Below, piece by piece: positions 1 through 12,799 of a DNA stretch of 64,000 nucleotides. The stretch lies in contig NC_079148.1 of NCBI RefSeq assembly GCF_945859685.1, positions 86,991,007 to 87,055,006 on the forward strand. Direction: 5' to 3'. Within the stretch, counting starts at the first letter, position 1. Every line of letters begins with the position of its first letter. The DNA comes from Eupeodes corollae. Taxonomy: Eukaryota; Arthropoda; Insecta; Diptera; Syrphidae. The notes beneath the pieces were generated by a model. That model made no database searches. It had not been told where the DNA came from and saw only the letters and a program-made list of their open reading frames with translations. A program made the position numbers and the translations under genes.

Positions 1-1500
1 CCGATCACGTCGTTCGTCGCGGTCGATCCTCGACGGTTTATTGTCATTGCTGTCCACAATTTCTGGTTTCGAAATATTTTTTGTGATTGAATATTGTCGT
101 TATTACTCGAACTGTCGTCATCCCAGATGAGATAGGTTGAAGATTGTTTTCTGTATAAATACTTTGCCTCTTGACGCCACTGACTCTGGAATGGAATCGG
201 TCGCTCGTTGTACGTACATACTTAATAAGCAACATAATTAATAAGCAACGATCTTCCAACATTTGTATCTTTAATATGAATATTTTGTGTGCATTTCACC
301 TAATTAAAAAATTGGTAAAAGTAGTTATGAGGGTTGCCAGAGGCGTCCGCTTAAATGTGTTTAGAAGGGGTGTAATAAGCAATGAAAGGGAACTGCAGAG
401 GTAATTTAAAAAACATTTATGGTTTATCCCAAGAAAAAGTTTTATAGTTAATGAATATAAAAAGGGTGTTTTATTCGGATTGAAATTATAATTTGTTCAA
501 GTTTATGCATTTATTAAATATAAACTAAGTAGGGTGACTATGAATCTATCTATTAATTTTTGTGCCGATCGGTAATTCATGATAGAAATTGTTTCCTTTT
601 ATCTAGATTCTTAAACAGATTAGTATTGAACATAGTATAACATTTTAAACATATGGTAATAATTTTTTTATGAGAAATATATATAACTTTATAAGTACCA
701 AGTACAATCAATGTATACAAACATAATATTTAAGGATAATTTCGTATGTTTGCTAAGGGCTCTTGATATGCTTTAATTTCAAATAGAAATAAATTGTAGG
801 TTCTTATCTTGAATATTATAAAACGCTTTAAGTATTCCTTGTCCTTATCTTGTCAAATGAAGATCACTTGAGTTTTTAAGTATATTTTGTGGTTTAAATT
901 ATAGAAATAAAAACATTTAAAAGAACATAAATGCGGAGATACATTAAGCTTAGTTAACTTTTGCGTTTTAAGGCTTCTGGGAATTATAAAACAACCTTAT
1001 TTTCTGTAGGCACGACCAAATCTGGGAGGCGTAGAACCTGAAATGCTATTGTATCATGTGCATCAAAGGTTTATTTAATGCAAAAATATACACAACATTA
1101 ACTTGTATTTATTCAAAGACAAGAACAAAATAAATATTCATTAAATCATTAATTATACAACATTTAACATTGTTAAAAATTATTCCATTTTCATATTTCA
1201 AAAGAAACAGCTATGAGAATTCTTACATGATATTTTACAAGTATTCACGAGTATACGGCAACTTTCCTGAGAGGCTTTTATGTGATATATTAAAATAAAT
1301 ATTTACATATGATTACGTTTTTGAACAAACATAAGTCATTTTTTAAATCTACTTTTCAAGTATCTTCGCAGAGGAAATTCTTCATATAAAAATTAAATCT
1401 ATAGAAAACCTGTGATGGTTCCTTGATAAACTTAGGGACTAACTTCATTTTCGTCGAAATCCTGTAACGCTGAATTCATTTAAAAGAATCATATGTTGAC
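1..1500. other. no recognisable gene
   Basis: AT-rich with short chance frames on both strands. The first 50 bases are CG-richer (repeated CGTCG/CGACG). No homeodomain coding sequence was found on the minus strand, although downstream Vsx exons would run that way. Confidence 0.4.
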
Positions 1501-1512
1501 CGTGAGAATAAA

Positions 1513-2190
1513 ATGCAAGAGCCCATTTGTAATCCTGATCTTGTGCAAGAGGTGACTGAATTGAAGCAGATCATCAAAGCAATAATTGATATGATCCAGA
1601 ATTAAACGCTTGAAGTTGCAATAAATACTTAGATGTTCAGCTGTTGCAAGTATCATCCCATCAGAAGAAAATTACATAAAAATAAAATTAATTTTTGTAT
1701 GCAATAAAACAAAAATACATACTGAATTTTTTACTACACATCTTACAATTTATGAAACACCCTACATTACGAACGAACGGCCGGTTTAAGAAATTCCGAA
1801 TATATTTAAGGTAATCTGATGGCTATTCAGTGAATTTTACTTATAATAAAGATTACTTAGTTAGTACTCCAGAAATTTGTAACGCGTTTGCTAACAACTT
1901 TCAGCAAAATCTTACATCTTGGCTTTTCTCAAAAATGATTATTCCTTATTCCTGAACTCCAATTCTTTGAAAAAAATGTAAATCAATACTAATATTCCTC
2001 TTTTTTGGCATATTTGAACTATATTTAAGCTCTGGTAAATTCCCAATCAATTGAAAGAAGGCATTTATTACACCAATCTTTATAAAAAGAATAAAAAGTC
2101 TGAATTTAGTAATTGTAGACCAATCCAGGACAGTTTTCCTGTATACCCAAACAACTTGAACAAGTTGTTTGTGATAGTTAATATTTCAAC
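1513..2190 (+). mobile_element. non-LTR retrotransposon relic, ORF1-like tail and RT fragment
   Basis: A short frame at 1513-1605 encodes 30 residues ending in an amphipathic TELKQIIKAIIDMIQN tail, like the C-terminus of Jockey-type ORF1 proteins (weak). Around 2030-2140 the plus strand encodes QLKEGIYYTNLYKK then SEFSNCRPI, matching the LINE reverse-transcriptase signature of the type WK-x-A-x-x-x-P-(I/L)-x-K-K-x-(S/D)-x-x-x-N-Y-R-P-I. Decayed, with no catalytic part. The fragments are probably one element. Confidence 0.5.
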
Positions 2191-2199
2191 TGCCCCAGA

Positions 2200-3203
2200 A
2201 TATCGTCGTGATCTTACGCTAAAACAATCGACAGTGTTACTAATTTATTTCTTTTATTGCATATGTGCTCAACAACCCACGATCAAGAGCAACTATATTT
2301 ATACTAATTTTTCTAGAGTTGTTGAACAATTTTCTCAAAATGGAATCACATTTTATTTGAAGGCAATTGGACTTCTTCTTGTCTTCACAATAGGAGAGAG
2401 TTCCACTACTCATTATATTAGCTTTAAATGATGTTTTCTTTTTACGAAATAGTTACATCTTACTTTTTGAGGGTGGTATGAAAATCTGCAAAAGCATACA
2501 ATCTTTAAACAATCGTTTACTATACTCCAAGAGGATTTTAATGGCCGTGTTGTTCGTTCGTTCGTTTTTAGTCTAGACTAGATGTCACGGAGCATATTAA
2601 TTACATTAATTATACTATCGCTCTACTTATATAACACTTCGGTCCACCCCATCCTGAGTACAATTTCCAGGTATAGAATCCTTTCTACGAGAAATACAAG
2701 AACATAAAGCTTCTTCATATAATAATGATATTGAGTTTTTATTCATTAATTTTAAAGTGGTGTAATAAATGCACCTTATTTATAAAATTGTATAAGTTTA
2801 AACTAACATGGAGGTAACCAATATACCTACTATTACATAATTAATGCAAGTTTCCCAATACCGCTCTAAAATGGCATGCATGAGCCATTTGCATGTCTCT
2901 AATAGGAATATGAACTCAAACTTCTTTGATTTTTGTATGATTAAGGTAATTCTCAAAAATACATTAAAGACCTGTGACCACACACTTAAATGTTGTATTA
3001 ATTTCATTTATATAGTTAATTGTATTGTATCTTTAAGAATTATATTATTGTAGTACATTGCATATATTAACTTTTGCACAAGTCTGATGAGCATATTTTT
3101 CTTCAAAAGATATAGCTTGTTTTAATTTGTGTTAGTTAAAGATCCGGTAGTGTAAAAAAGTCTTTATTTTTAGTCATTCATTGTTTTTTCTATCAATAGA
3201 CCT
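2200..3203. other. no recognisable gene
   Basis: AT-rich. The tail of the frame that begins in the preceding RT fragment (to 2431) has no recognisable motif. Opposed frames near 2800-3050 look like chance. Confidence 0.35.
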
Positions 3204-3211
3204 TTAAGATG

Positions 3212-4603
3212 CAGTGGCGTAGATAGGGAGCGAGTTCAGGTGAATATATACCCCATATTGGGATCTATTATTGTTCAACATAACCAGTTATGAACCAAAT
3301 AAATTAAAGAAATTTATTACCTACTTCCTACGTGAAATAAGTTTTATTACTAGACACAGGATTACTAGAGGCATTGTAAATTTTACATTCATTTACATTC
3401 TATGCCTACATTCTACCGAAAAAATACGAAGTCAAGTTTATCTGAAAAAAATAATTATTTTGGCTAATCACCTAATGCTTTGCATTTCTTTTTTTTACAT
3501 CGATTCTTAAAAGGTATTTTTTTACGTCTCTCATCAATTGATAATAGACCAATAATTCTGCAAAACTCCTTCACTGGACCGAACGAAGGAAATTCCGAGC
3601 ATTTGAGGATCCGTGATGGTTTTCATTCAGATGGTCCGGGGAAACGCGATAAATATTCTAATTCAAAAAAAATGTTCTAGCTTAAATCAAAGATGCAAAG
3701 ACTCAGCCACTGTCGAACAAGTTTTAAATTACTTTCAATATGTCTATAAGATCGAAAATGGTCAACATATCACATGAAAGGATTTCTTTTTATTTGTTCC
3801 AACAGCTCCAGGACACGTATAAGTCCTTGACATTGATGTTAAACAAAAGAAAAAATAATAGTGAATCGCCAAAAAAATCATTCGAACCCTTCGCTTGAAG
3901 ATGCAGAAATATATTTTTGTGTTATTGCTTTCAATTCTTTTCCGATTTATACGTAATGGGCCTTGGTATAAACCATGAAAACATACTACATATAATGGTT
4001 TTCAGTTCTTATCAAGGATTCTTCGTCTGAAATAGAAAAAGCAGCCAAACAAATTTAATGAAACTTTTGAGTTTTACAAAATTCTTCTATTCTTGAAGAA
4101 TTAAAAATCATTGGAAGCGCTTGATTGCTAATATAATTATATATTTTATTAAAGATATTAGCTTTACTGCCTGTTTTAACGCCAATTCCCAAAAGAACAA
4201 ACAAATTTAATGAAACTTTTGAGTTTTACCAAATTCTTCTATTCTTGAAGAATTAAAAATCATTGGAAGCGCTTGATTGCTAATATAATTATATATTTTA
4301 TTAAAGATATTAGCTTTACTGCCTGTTTTAACGCCAATTCCCAAAAGAACATTCTCCAATTTAAAGTGAATGAAAACAATACACAAACGCCTGACCAACG
4401 AAGTGATATTACTAAAAATATGTTTATTTTGATTACAGAGTGATAAGCTTTGGATTTTAACTTATTTAAAGGATCGTTTCAATGGATTGTTTACGCTAGC
4501 TTTTCATTGCAAAATACTTAAAAACTTAAAAAAAATGAGCGAACCAAATCAATCACAAACCAAAACCGCCCCCTCCCTAAGTTAAAAGCTATCTACGCCA
4601 CTG
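3212..4603 (+). mobile_element. hAT DNA transposon relic with terminal inverted repeats
   Basis: The ends are perfect 15-base inverted repeats, CAGTGGCGTAGATAG at 3212-3226 and its complement at 4589-4603, of the CAGTGGCG type usual in hAT elements. They are flanked by 8-base direct repeats, TTAAGATG (3204-3211) and GTTAGATG (4604-4611), six of eight matching, as expected for an old hAT target duplication. Inside, plus-strand pieces in several frames resemble a ZMYM1-like hAT transposase: NEGNSEHLRIRDGF near 3575-3625 and LNYFQYVYKIENGQ near 3728-3770. Stops and frameshifts make it inactive, and at about 1.4 kb it is shorter than an intact hAT. Confidence 0.75.
4051..4350. repeat. 151-base tandem duplication inside the hAT relic
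   Basis: Two head-to-tail copies, 4051-4201 and 4202-4350, begin AAATTTAATGAAAC and end at CCCAAAAGAAC. They are almost identical (one difference noticed, A/C in the TTACMAAATTC stretch), so the duplication is far younger than the decayed transposon around it. Confidence 0.85.
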
Positions 4604-4611
4604 GTTAGATG

Positions 4612-5630
4612 CAAGATAATATTACGTTGAGTTTGTGTGCTTATTGAAAAATAAAGCACTCTACTCTACCTCATGAAATTTACTAATTACGAGTAATTCT
4701 GGTTTTCAGGTCTGTTTTGGTGACAACAAGTAACAGATCACTTTAATCTTAAAACAACGAATATCAGAATTGATACCAAAAAATTCTCTTTTTATTAATA
4801 AATTAGGAATAATTTATTTATATTAATATATGAGTATTTTTTTTAGTAGGATTCTGTTTCAAAGAAAAATTAAAGTTTATGTTAGTAATTTAAATAAGTT
4901 ATGTGTTAAGTTTTTTTAAATCTCATCTATGTTTTAAAGATATATAATCTACTTTGAAAATGTTGAATGTATTGTTTTTGGTTTTAAAGTTGAAAAGCGC
5001 TAAAGATTTGGTTGCCCAACTGTATCTCTGTTTAATCAATTTGGCACTGTTAACAATTATTAGTAAGAAACATACAATAAAGAAAGTCATTTACGGTCAA
5101 TTTCTTGACGAGGTTCAAAAATTTATTTAAGATTCGAAATAGTAAGTCTCGGTTTATTTTTGGAACTTGGTTTCAAAATATTTAGAACTTGAGAATTTCT
5201 CGTTTTATTGAAATCCATAATTTTTCAACAAAAAAAAATTATTAGTTTAATACAATTTTTTAGCTGTCGGTCGGCCAGGTTTTACTTTTTTGAGAGTTAA
5301 AAAAAAACACTTGCACAGGCTTTCGACCACAGCGATTGTCTCATCGGAATTCTGCAGAAAGTTTGCTTTTTTGGTTTGTGGTACTGAAAAGAACTTTCAC
5401 CAGTCCACAATACTTCTTCCCAAAATAATGAAGGCTTGTGAACTGATTACATACTTAGTTAGTGTAGTGCTAACTTGATATCAACCTAGCACTACATACC
5501 ACTTTTTTTAAATCGTTGAGCTATACATTTTTTCACAATTAATTTACAACAAAAAGCTACAATTTCGAAAAATGTAGTTCTAACTTGACAGTCGTGAATA
5601 TTTTAATTAATTGACCAAGAGGGCTCTATG
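4612..5630. other. no recognisable gene
   Basis: AT-rich. A frame at 5290-5478 has no recognisable domain. Confidence 0.35.
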
Positions 5631-5639
5631 AGCCCAGTT

Positions 5640-6345
5640 CAATCTGCTAAAAATTATATTTAGTGGTCTCGATCGACTAAAACTAAAGTTGAAAAGAATA
5701 AGCGATGGTATTGTTCCATTTATTATTTCTGCAGAAAAACAAAATTGTAAATATTTTCTATGGTTTGTTAACAAAAGAAGATTAATAAGAGTGATGACCC
5801 TTTATAAATAAGAAGGCAGAATAATTTCTCGAAACAAAAGAACGGAGACAAAAACGCAATACAGGCATATTCCAGAATTGGCCTCACAATTGAAACAAAA
5901 ACTAACTTGTCAACATAACGATCACAGAAATCGCGACCAAATCTCTAAACAAATCCAAGTTCTCTATTTATTTTTTGAACAGCAAAGGTAATATGTTAAT
6001 TAAATGAAAGTTGCGTTTCTAAAACTACACCCAAGTCAGTAAAAACAGATATAGAACGTAAGGAACAAGAATCAAAACCAAATATAATTATGCTGTCATG
6101 GTTTTAGAACTGCCAACATTTAAACCTTGACGATTTGTATTGCACCATTCCCTAAGTAATATTAAGTATTTTTGTAAAAGTAGGCAGTCAGATGTAGTGT
6201 TAATTGTTTTGAAAAGTCAAGGGTTATCAGGATATATAGGGGTAGACGAAATTTGTGTGATCGAAGCCTAGTAATTCATAAATAAAATAAATACGATTGG
6301 TCCTAGATGGCTGCCCTAGGGCACACCAGAGTTTACAATAAAGGG
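5640..6345 (-). mobile_element. Jockey-like LINE reverse-transcriptase relic
   Basis: Minus-strand conceptual pieces, shared among frames, follow the LINE RT order: an NSGVP-x-GSHLGPIVF block (near 6340-6270), then NDCLLLQ-like and L-x-EWCNTN motifs of the palm/thumb region (near 6200-6130), then a decayed RPILEYA-like region near 5860. No frame is open for long and the catalytic YADD is not intact. Non-LTR retrotransposons copy themselves by target-primed reverse transcription; this copy cannot. Confidence 0.6.
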
Positions 6346-6349
6346 AATC

Positions 6350-8240
6350 GATCATTTATTACGAAATATTGTCTAATATTGTCTATTTTCTAAGTATGGT
6401 GCAATCCAATGTAAGAAATTGTTGTTACAAATTTTACCTTACCTTATTGAACATTCGAGATTGGATGTTATTTCTCGACATAATCTCCATGACTTTTATA
6501 AAACAACATAATACACATTTTACATTTTACATCCTTTTTATGACTTTTTGTCGTTTTAAGAAGTTTAAACATTGTTAAATCGAGTTCTAAAACTGGGATC
6601 CAAATTATAAAAAAACAAGTTTTAGTGGATGGAACTTTGTGAAGAAAATGGCTGTTAAAAAACAAAGCTATAACTAGATTAATTTAGTTACTAGTGATTT
6701 TTGTTGCTAAATTGAGCAAATAAATAAATATATTAAATTTAAATATATGCATTTAGTTCAATAAAAAAAGCTCTTCTGATGGTTAACCAGATTGAAGCTG
6801 GGACATAATTAATACCCCACAATCGTCAGTTGATGAATAAAAACTAAAAACAATATCACCCTTATTCACGTCCTGCACTTGATAGATTCCTTCACCAAAA
6901 TTATATAAATCCGATAATTCTAACTGCAATGTTACAAGGAATAGTTCACTGTCAATCATATTTGTGTTGACATAAGGCAAAAAGTCTATTCTTGGGATAT
7001 ATGTTTTAGGTTAAGGGAAGAAATAAGCAGAGTAGAGAGTTATATTAACTTAAAGAACTTGAAATTTGTTTACATTAAGTTTATTTAATTATTATTATAT
7101 TTACTAACAGTTAACGATCACTCTAAGATGGAACACCATATTATATCTACTTAAAGAATTGGGGTCCTAATGTATAGTTTTTAGGATCTCTCACTTAGAC
7201 TATGATTAGATTATGGTTTACTGAAAGAGTTAGTGAATTGAATCTTATACGTTCTATTAGGTAAGTTAGATTTATCCAAGACTGAATGCAAACCCAAAGT
7301 GATATCATAAGAGAGCTGATGAAAAACTCTAAGTCTAAGTCAGTTTTCATAACATTGATCCTTTAGAGTTAAACCATGTTGTTAACTGTTTCATCTAACT
7401 TTTTAATTAAAATTCAACAATATATTTGCTTGTCATTATTAACTCGAAGCAGAACAAGATTATTAAAAAATAACGATAACACCTACAGATAAAGAGTCAG
7501 AATATAATACAAACAAAACTGTGGTCCAAAATTTAAATTAGACTTAAATCAATACGAGTATCCGTAGTTCAATAAAAACAATTTTTAATTTTTGTAAAAA
7601 GCTACCATTTTCATTGTTCTGAAAATGTAAGACAAATATTTTGCAAAAGGTTAAATCAATAATCAATGAGCGGCCTTGTAGCTCAGAGAAATGTCAAAAT
7701 GTTCAGTTGGACTAAATCGTACAATAGCTTCTTATACATCTCTTTTGCTAATGCAAAATTTTGTCTTAAGTAATGAAAAATTGCACGAGTAAGCAACTTT
7801 AAATTGTTAAGAGTGTGACATTAGTAAATTCAATACAAATATGAATTACTATAGAAATTTAGAAGAATATAATAAATATTAAAAAGGGACCATATTAATT
7901 AAAGAACAGTACAATTTTTTTTAATAAAGGGGAAAGAAAGGAACGGGAATAAAAAAGGGGAAAAATCCAAAAAACTTTAATGAAAACAGAACATTTTTTT
8001 GAAATTGTCAATAGATAAAACCAAGCCTTAGAATTTCATACAAAAGAATATGGCCCATGCAACGCTTCACTTACATTTGAATGCATTCATCCATTTGACA
8101 TTTCATTCAATCGAAAAATTCAAAATATGTACGTTCTAGCAGTTTTTGCAAACTTTCATTTGGTTTTTGTTACACATTGGAATTACAATGTAGATTAGCT
8201 ATGGGTAAGCTGAAAAATTAAAATATTCTTTTTGTTTACA
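6350..8240. other. no recognisable gene
   Basis: Strongly AT-rich. Overlapping opposed frames at 6369-6665 and a minus frame at 6783-6980 show no recognisable domain. TACGAGTA occurs at about 7552. Confidence 0.35.
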
Positions 8241-8249
8241 CACAAATAT

Positions 8250-8870
8250 ACATTTTTGCTCACAGAAAAGATACGAAGATTAGATGCTTCTTCAAGTGAG
8301 GATGAGAAGGAAACTCGAAAACAGAAGACTAAGCATAACCATAAATATATGAGGTAGTACGAAACATTGGCGGAATTTAAAAAAATAAATTGGAGTTGCA
8401 AAAGCATTCAAAACCTAAAAAACATTCGGAACGCCGAATTGTTACTAACAAACAAGATCACTGATTTTTTTAAAATGCACAATACTCCATTTGAAAATAA
8501 TTTAATAGCGTTTGCTTCGGACGGTGCTAGTTTTATGGTGGGAAAACAAAATTCTGTCTCTAATCTTTTCAAAGATGTCATTCCAAATTTATTCATCATG
8601 CGGTATGTGTGCCATTCGTTTCATCTCGCCTTGAAATTCCTGCCTGACGAAAAAGAAATTTGTTGTCGCGAAATCTTCTCGCATTTCAGTTGCAGTGCGA
8701 AAAGACAAAATGCTTTTAAGGAATTTTAAGCCTTTTACAACGTTAAGCCATATAAAATGCTGCACCCATCGCAAACACGATGGTTGTCCCTGCAAATGGT
8801 TATCAAACGACTTATTGAGCTATACCAAGCTTTACTATTGTATTTCTTGTAAAGTTATCTGGAAGATTCT
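8250..8870 (+). mobile_element. hAT-type transposase fragment (ZBED/SCAND3-like)
   Basis: The main frame (8367-8729) encodes about 120 residues including LIAFASDGASFMVGKQNSV, then an IMRYVCHSFHLALK block and FSHFSCSAKRQNAFKEF. This is the SDGA catalytic region and the conserved CHSLHL segment of hAT-derived transposases of the ZBED5/SCAND3-like group. After a stop, the next frame continues with MLHPSQTRWLSLQMVIKR (about 8759-8812), so one frameshift splits the protein. Upstream (8255-8350) a charged Ser/Lys-rich piece may be its N-terminus. No ends or inverted repeats were identified. Dead copy. Confidence 0.75.
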
Positions 8871-9380
8871 ATTAATAAAATTTAATGTGAAAAATATACA
8901 GGGTTATTGAAAAACCAACAATGGTTTTATATTTACAACTTTTAGATTTTTCTCAGCGTTTTTTACAAAACTGAACCTTAAAATCGGAAATCGGAAAACG
9001 TTAAAATTCATATTTTATTTGATCGAGTTGAACTGACACTTAAGACACTTGCTGATTGTTTTTTTCAAGCGAATATTTAAATGGTTTTACAAATATTTTT
9101 TTAAATTGATTTAACTAATGAAGAGAATTCTGGCCCTCAAATTTTCCTTAAATTAGAATCTTCTGGTTTTACCGAAAATGAAAAAATAAATAAAACTCAT
9201 AAAAAAAACAATGTTTTTTCATACTGAGTCCCCTTTTTGAATTGTTTTTTTTTTGTTTGTATAAATACATATATATGAAAAAATAAACAATAAAATTTTA
9301 TAAAAATTACATGAAAATCTTAATCACTTTTTTTGGGGAAAATTTTCTTTCAAGTGTTTTGGTCTCAGAAAAGGAGGATT
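8871..9380. other. no recognisable gene
   Basis: AT-rich with homopolymer T and A runs; nothing recognised. Confidence 0.35.
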
Positions 9381-9384
9381 TTGT

Positions 9385-9560
9385 TTTTGAAAACCTGATG
9401 GGAACACTAGATGGAGGAGACCTACAGTTAATATGCCGACTCAACAACTAATTTGAGAAAGCAGTTTTTCATGACAAGATTTCCTCTTGAAGAATTTGTC
9501 AATTCCTGGCAAGAGGCAATACCCGTGAATAAAACTTTAGGTGGCACAGGCCACCAGATT
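9385..9560 (-). repeat. tRNA-derived SINE fragment
   Basis: The complement carries the SINE body: a GGTATTGCCTCTTGCC-like block, GAATTGACAAATTCTTC, CATGAAAA, CTGCTTTCTCAAAT and TGTAGGTCTCCTCCATC. The tRNA-like head with A and B boxes is missing or unrecognisable. Diverged copy. Confidence 0.65.
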
Positions 9561-10264
9561 ACGCTGGTAAAAAAGGTTTTGTACTTGACGCAAATAATTT
9601 TTTTTTTAAATAAAGTTTATTATGGTTTTCCAAAAATAGGTACTAATACGGTACGTTTCAAAATAATTATCAGTGTCTTATATATTAAAAAAAACCTTAT
9701 CAGCTGTAAGTTTCAGTTCAATTTTCTTTATTGAGACTTAAAATTCACAAAATTATTTTTGATTACAATATTTTTTTAATGCTGCCGACTTCATTAATAT
9801 GTCTGGCTTATACAAGATGTTTAATAAAAGAATAGTTTAAACCTTTTTAAATTAGGATATATGCAATGAATACATACTTCAAGAATGTATTTTATTAATA
9901 TATTCGTGTGTTTGCTCCCGACACACGTTTACTAGTGGCTCTTAAAGGCCAAACTTAAAACTATAATGACTAGAACTTAAAACTAAATAACAAATGATGC
10001 ATTCCATATGCAAAGCTACGATTATAAAAAAAATTATTTTCTATCAGTTTATATTTTTTGAATTTGAAATAAATATAGTAAGAGCAGCTACTTAGTTTGA
10101 GATATAATTTAATATTAGAACAAAAAACTTTTGATTTATTTAAACAAATACAAATAATGGAAAATTTATTTAATTTAATTCATAGGCTAAAGGAACCAAC
10201 TATAATTTTAAGTATTATATAAAAAGATACAAAATATGTTTTTATATTTTTTTTCATTATACAA
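9561..10264. other. no recognisable gene
   Basis: AT-rich; nothing recognised beyond A/T runs. The right part may include the 3' tail of the neighbouring LINE. Confidence 0.35.
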
Positions 10265-12130
10265 AATAAAAACAATTTTATCGTTAAAGAACGTTCAATG
10301 TGGCTTTCTCATAAAAAGGTAAAGTAAGTAAACCATTCATCTGAGTTTCTATTAAATTTCGGGATCTATTATGCAAAAGATCGAATGGAGATTGGTAATA
10401 CTCGAAGTATGAGCTTTCATTGGTAATATTTTGTCCCATAATCCCTTGATAAGTGGATTTGGATGATTTGTGCACGATTCTAATTTGATTTTTAATAATG
10501 TTGTCATATAAATCTTCAAAGGTTTCACTTTTGTTAAATTATACAATGTATAGTCAGAAAGCCATTATTTATCAGGTCTACGATATTTTCCACTACAAAA
10601 TCGTAAGATTGTTCTTTCAAACTACTCTAATTCTTTTGCTGCCGTTGGAGAAATAGAGAACCAGGTACTAAAACTATACGAGATAATAGGTCATTATTAA
10701 TGCTTTAACATCAGAATGTTAGTACTATAGGATAGATGCTTTGAAGAAAGTAATTTTTTTAAAATAGCAGTAGCCATTTTCGCTTTGTTTAATACATTCC
10801 GCGCATGTTTGTTAAATTTTAACATATTTTGATAGTGAATCCTTAAGTACTTTGTTTCTGTTTTTAATGGAACTATCTTATCATCAATACGCAAGGATAA
10901 CTTTTTGCTTTCTTTAACAGCCTTTCGGTGCCCTTTTCCATAGGAGTTCCTGAAACTGGTTAGCCCACATTTTTCAGTTTTTATTTCTAATCCCCAAGAT
11001 TTAAAATATGAGAGTAAACTAGGTAAAGCACTTTGATATAGTTCTAGTTCATTGTTTGGCCTTATAGCAGCAGCAAAAAGTTTTGTGTCGTCTGCGTACA
11101 GAAGTGCTCCAGGCTCGGATTCAGAGCTGCAAAAAGGCATGTCATATAAAAATACATTAAATAGTTTTGGTCCAAGTAATGTTCCTTGAGCAACTCCTAA
11201 GAGTTCTGGGAAAGGATCTGAAAACTCCGTTCCAATGACAATCGACGCTGTTCTTGTATTAAGAAAACTGGTGATCAATCTTATGAGGGACTTAGGACAG
11301 TTCAATCTTATTAACTTTAAGATAAGACCTTTATGCCAAATAGAGTCAAATGCTGCCTCTAAATCAATATCCAGCACAATTGTGCACTTTTTTTTGTCTC
11401 AGATTGTGAATAATTTTATCATTAAGCACTAGAAGGCAATGCTCCGTTGAGTGGTTTTTCTTAAACCCAAATTGGGTGTTTGGTACAATATTTGAGTTAT
11501 CGAGGAAACTATCAAGAGATTCTGCTATAACTTATTCGAACAGTTTTCCTATGTTGGAGAGAAGAGATATTGGTCGAAAATCTTTTATATTTTTGGCGCT
11601 ATTTTTTTAGCTATAGGCATAATTTTGGAATTTTTCCATGCAGTTGGAAAGTATCCGTTGTTTATACAATGATTAAAGAGACAAGTTAAAGTGAGATCAA
11701 GGGATATCGGACATTTCCTTAATACATTGTTTGAAATTTTGTCAAGACCAAATGACTTTTTAAAAACTTTTTAAATTCATTTTAAATGTATTGACTTTTT
11801 GATATGCAGTGAAAGGCAAGGAAACTTGGTTACATGCTGTGTTTGATGGTGTAAATGTCGTTAAAGGGTTTTCTAAATGAGTGTTACAAAATGTATCTAC
11901 TTTTAAAAATACTTCATTATTTGAATTAGCGTACGTGGCCCTGAATGCACTGAGTTTAGCTTCAATATCAACCAGTTCCTGTCCATCGAAATTCAAAACA
12001 TCCTTGAGAATATCTGACCCAAAGACTTTTTTCCCTGTAATTATATCAATTTCCTTAAAATCATGGGGAGAAGGTCTAATTTTATTCAGACGTGTTCTGA
12101 ACTCTTGGTCAAAATCATGTTTTACTCTCT
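10265..12130 (-). mobile_element. non-LTR retrotransposon (LINE) relic with reverse transcriptase
   Basis: Read 12130 to 10265. The first open stretch (about 12128-11757) holds RTRLNKIRPSPHDFKEID, the linker usual between endonuclease and RT in Jockey-superfamily elements. An RT start follows (GYFPTAWKNSKIMPIAKK near 11650-11590). The longest frame (11377-10697, 226 residues) has DIDLEAAFDSIWHKGLI (palm), GVAQGTLLGPKLFNVFLYDM and the catalytic LYADDTKLF. C-terminal pieces (YRRPDK, then MYNLTKVKPLKIYM at 10546) follow in other frames. The catalytic Asp pair is intact, but stops between blocks show that the copy is dead. The endonuclease is absent, so it is 5' truncated. Confidence 0.85.
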
Positions 12131-12795
12131 CTTTTATTATTTTACTAAGACACTTTTCTCAACAAAAAACACATACCGGTATAAAAGCAATTTTTATTTT
12201 TAATACGAATTCGTAGCCTTAAGGTTATAACATTAAGATTTTGAAAAATTTTAATGAATTATAAAAATAATCTTTGAAAACGTGTATTTCCAAGTTTGAG
12301 CACATATAGCTAAATTCGGAGTGTGTATATATGCGGAATCAACACAAAAAATTAAAGTAATGAAATCACATTTTCATAACTTCAGATAGAGTAAAATGAA
12401 GACCCTTTACCGTAACTAATACGAAAACCAAGCGAGATTCTAAAATGATTGTTAAAACAATATTCTTTTAAGAACTACGTGGCGTTTTTCCCTAGCGCAT
12501 AAGATCTTTAGTTCTTTATTTAAAAGGAATAGCATTACACAGTAAGATACAATATCTTCTTTATAGCGCAAGCTTTATATATAAATTCAAATTCGTGTGC
12601 TACTTTAGGAGTGATTTAACAAAGCAAAATTTGAGAAATGTTAATTATTTAATGATATACATATGTAATTCAAAAACCGTACTCAAAAATTAACTAAAAT
12701 GTTATTAAAAAACAGTTATTTAAAATTAATAGTATTTGAAAAATAAACAAAAGAATATTTAATTTAATTTAATAGGTACTAATTAAAATATATAA
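12131..12795. other. spacer between two LINE relics
   Basis: AT-rich; no coding signal recognised. Confidence 0.35.
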
Positions 12796-12799
12796 CGTC

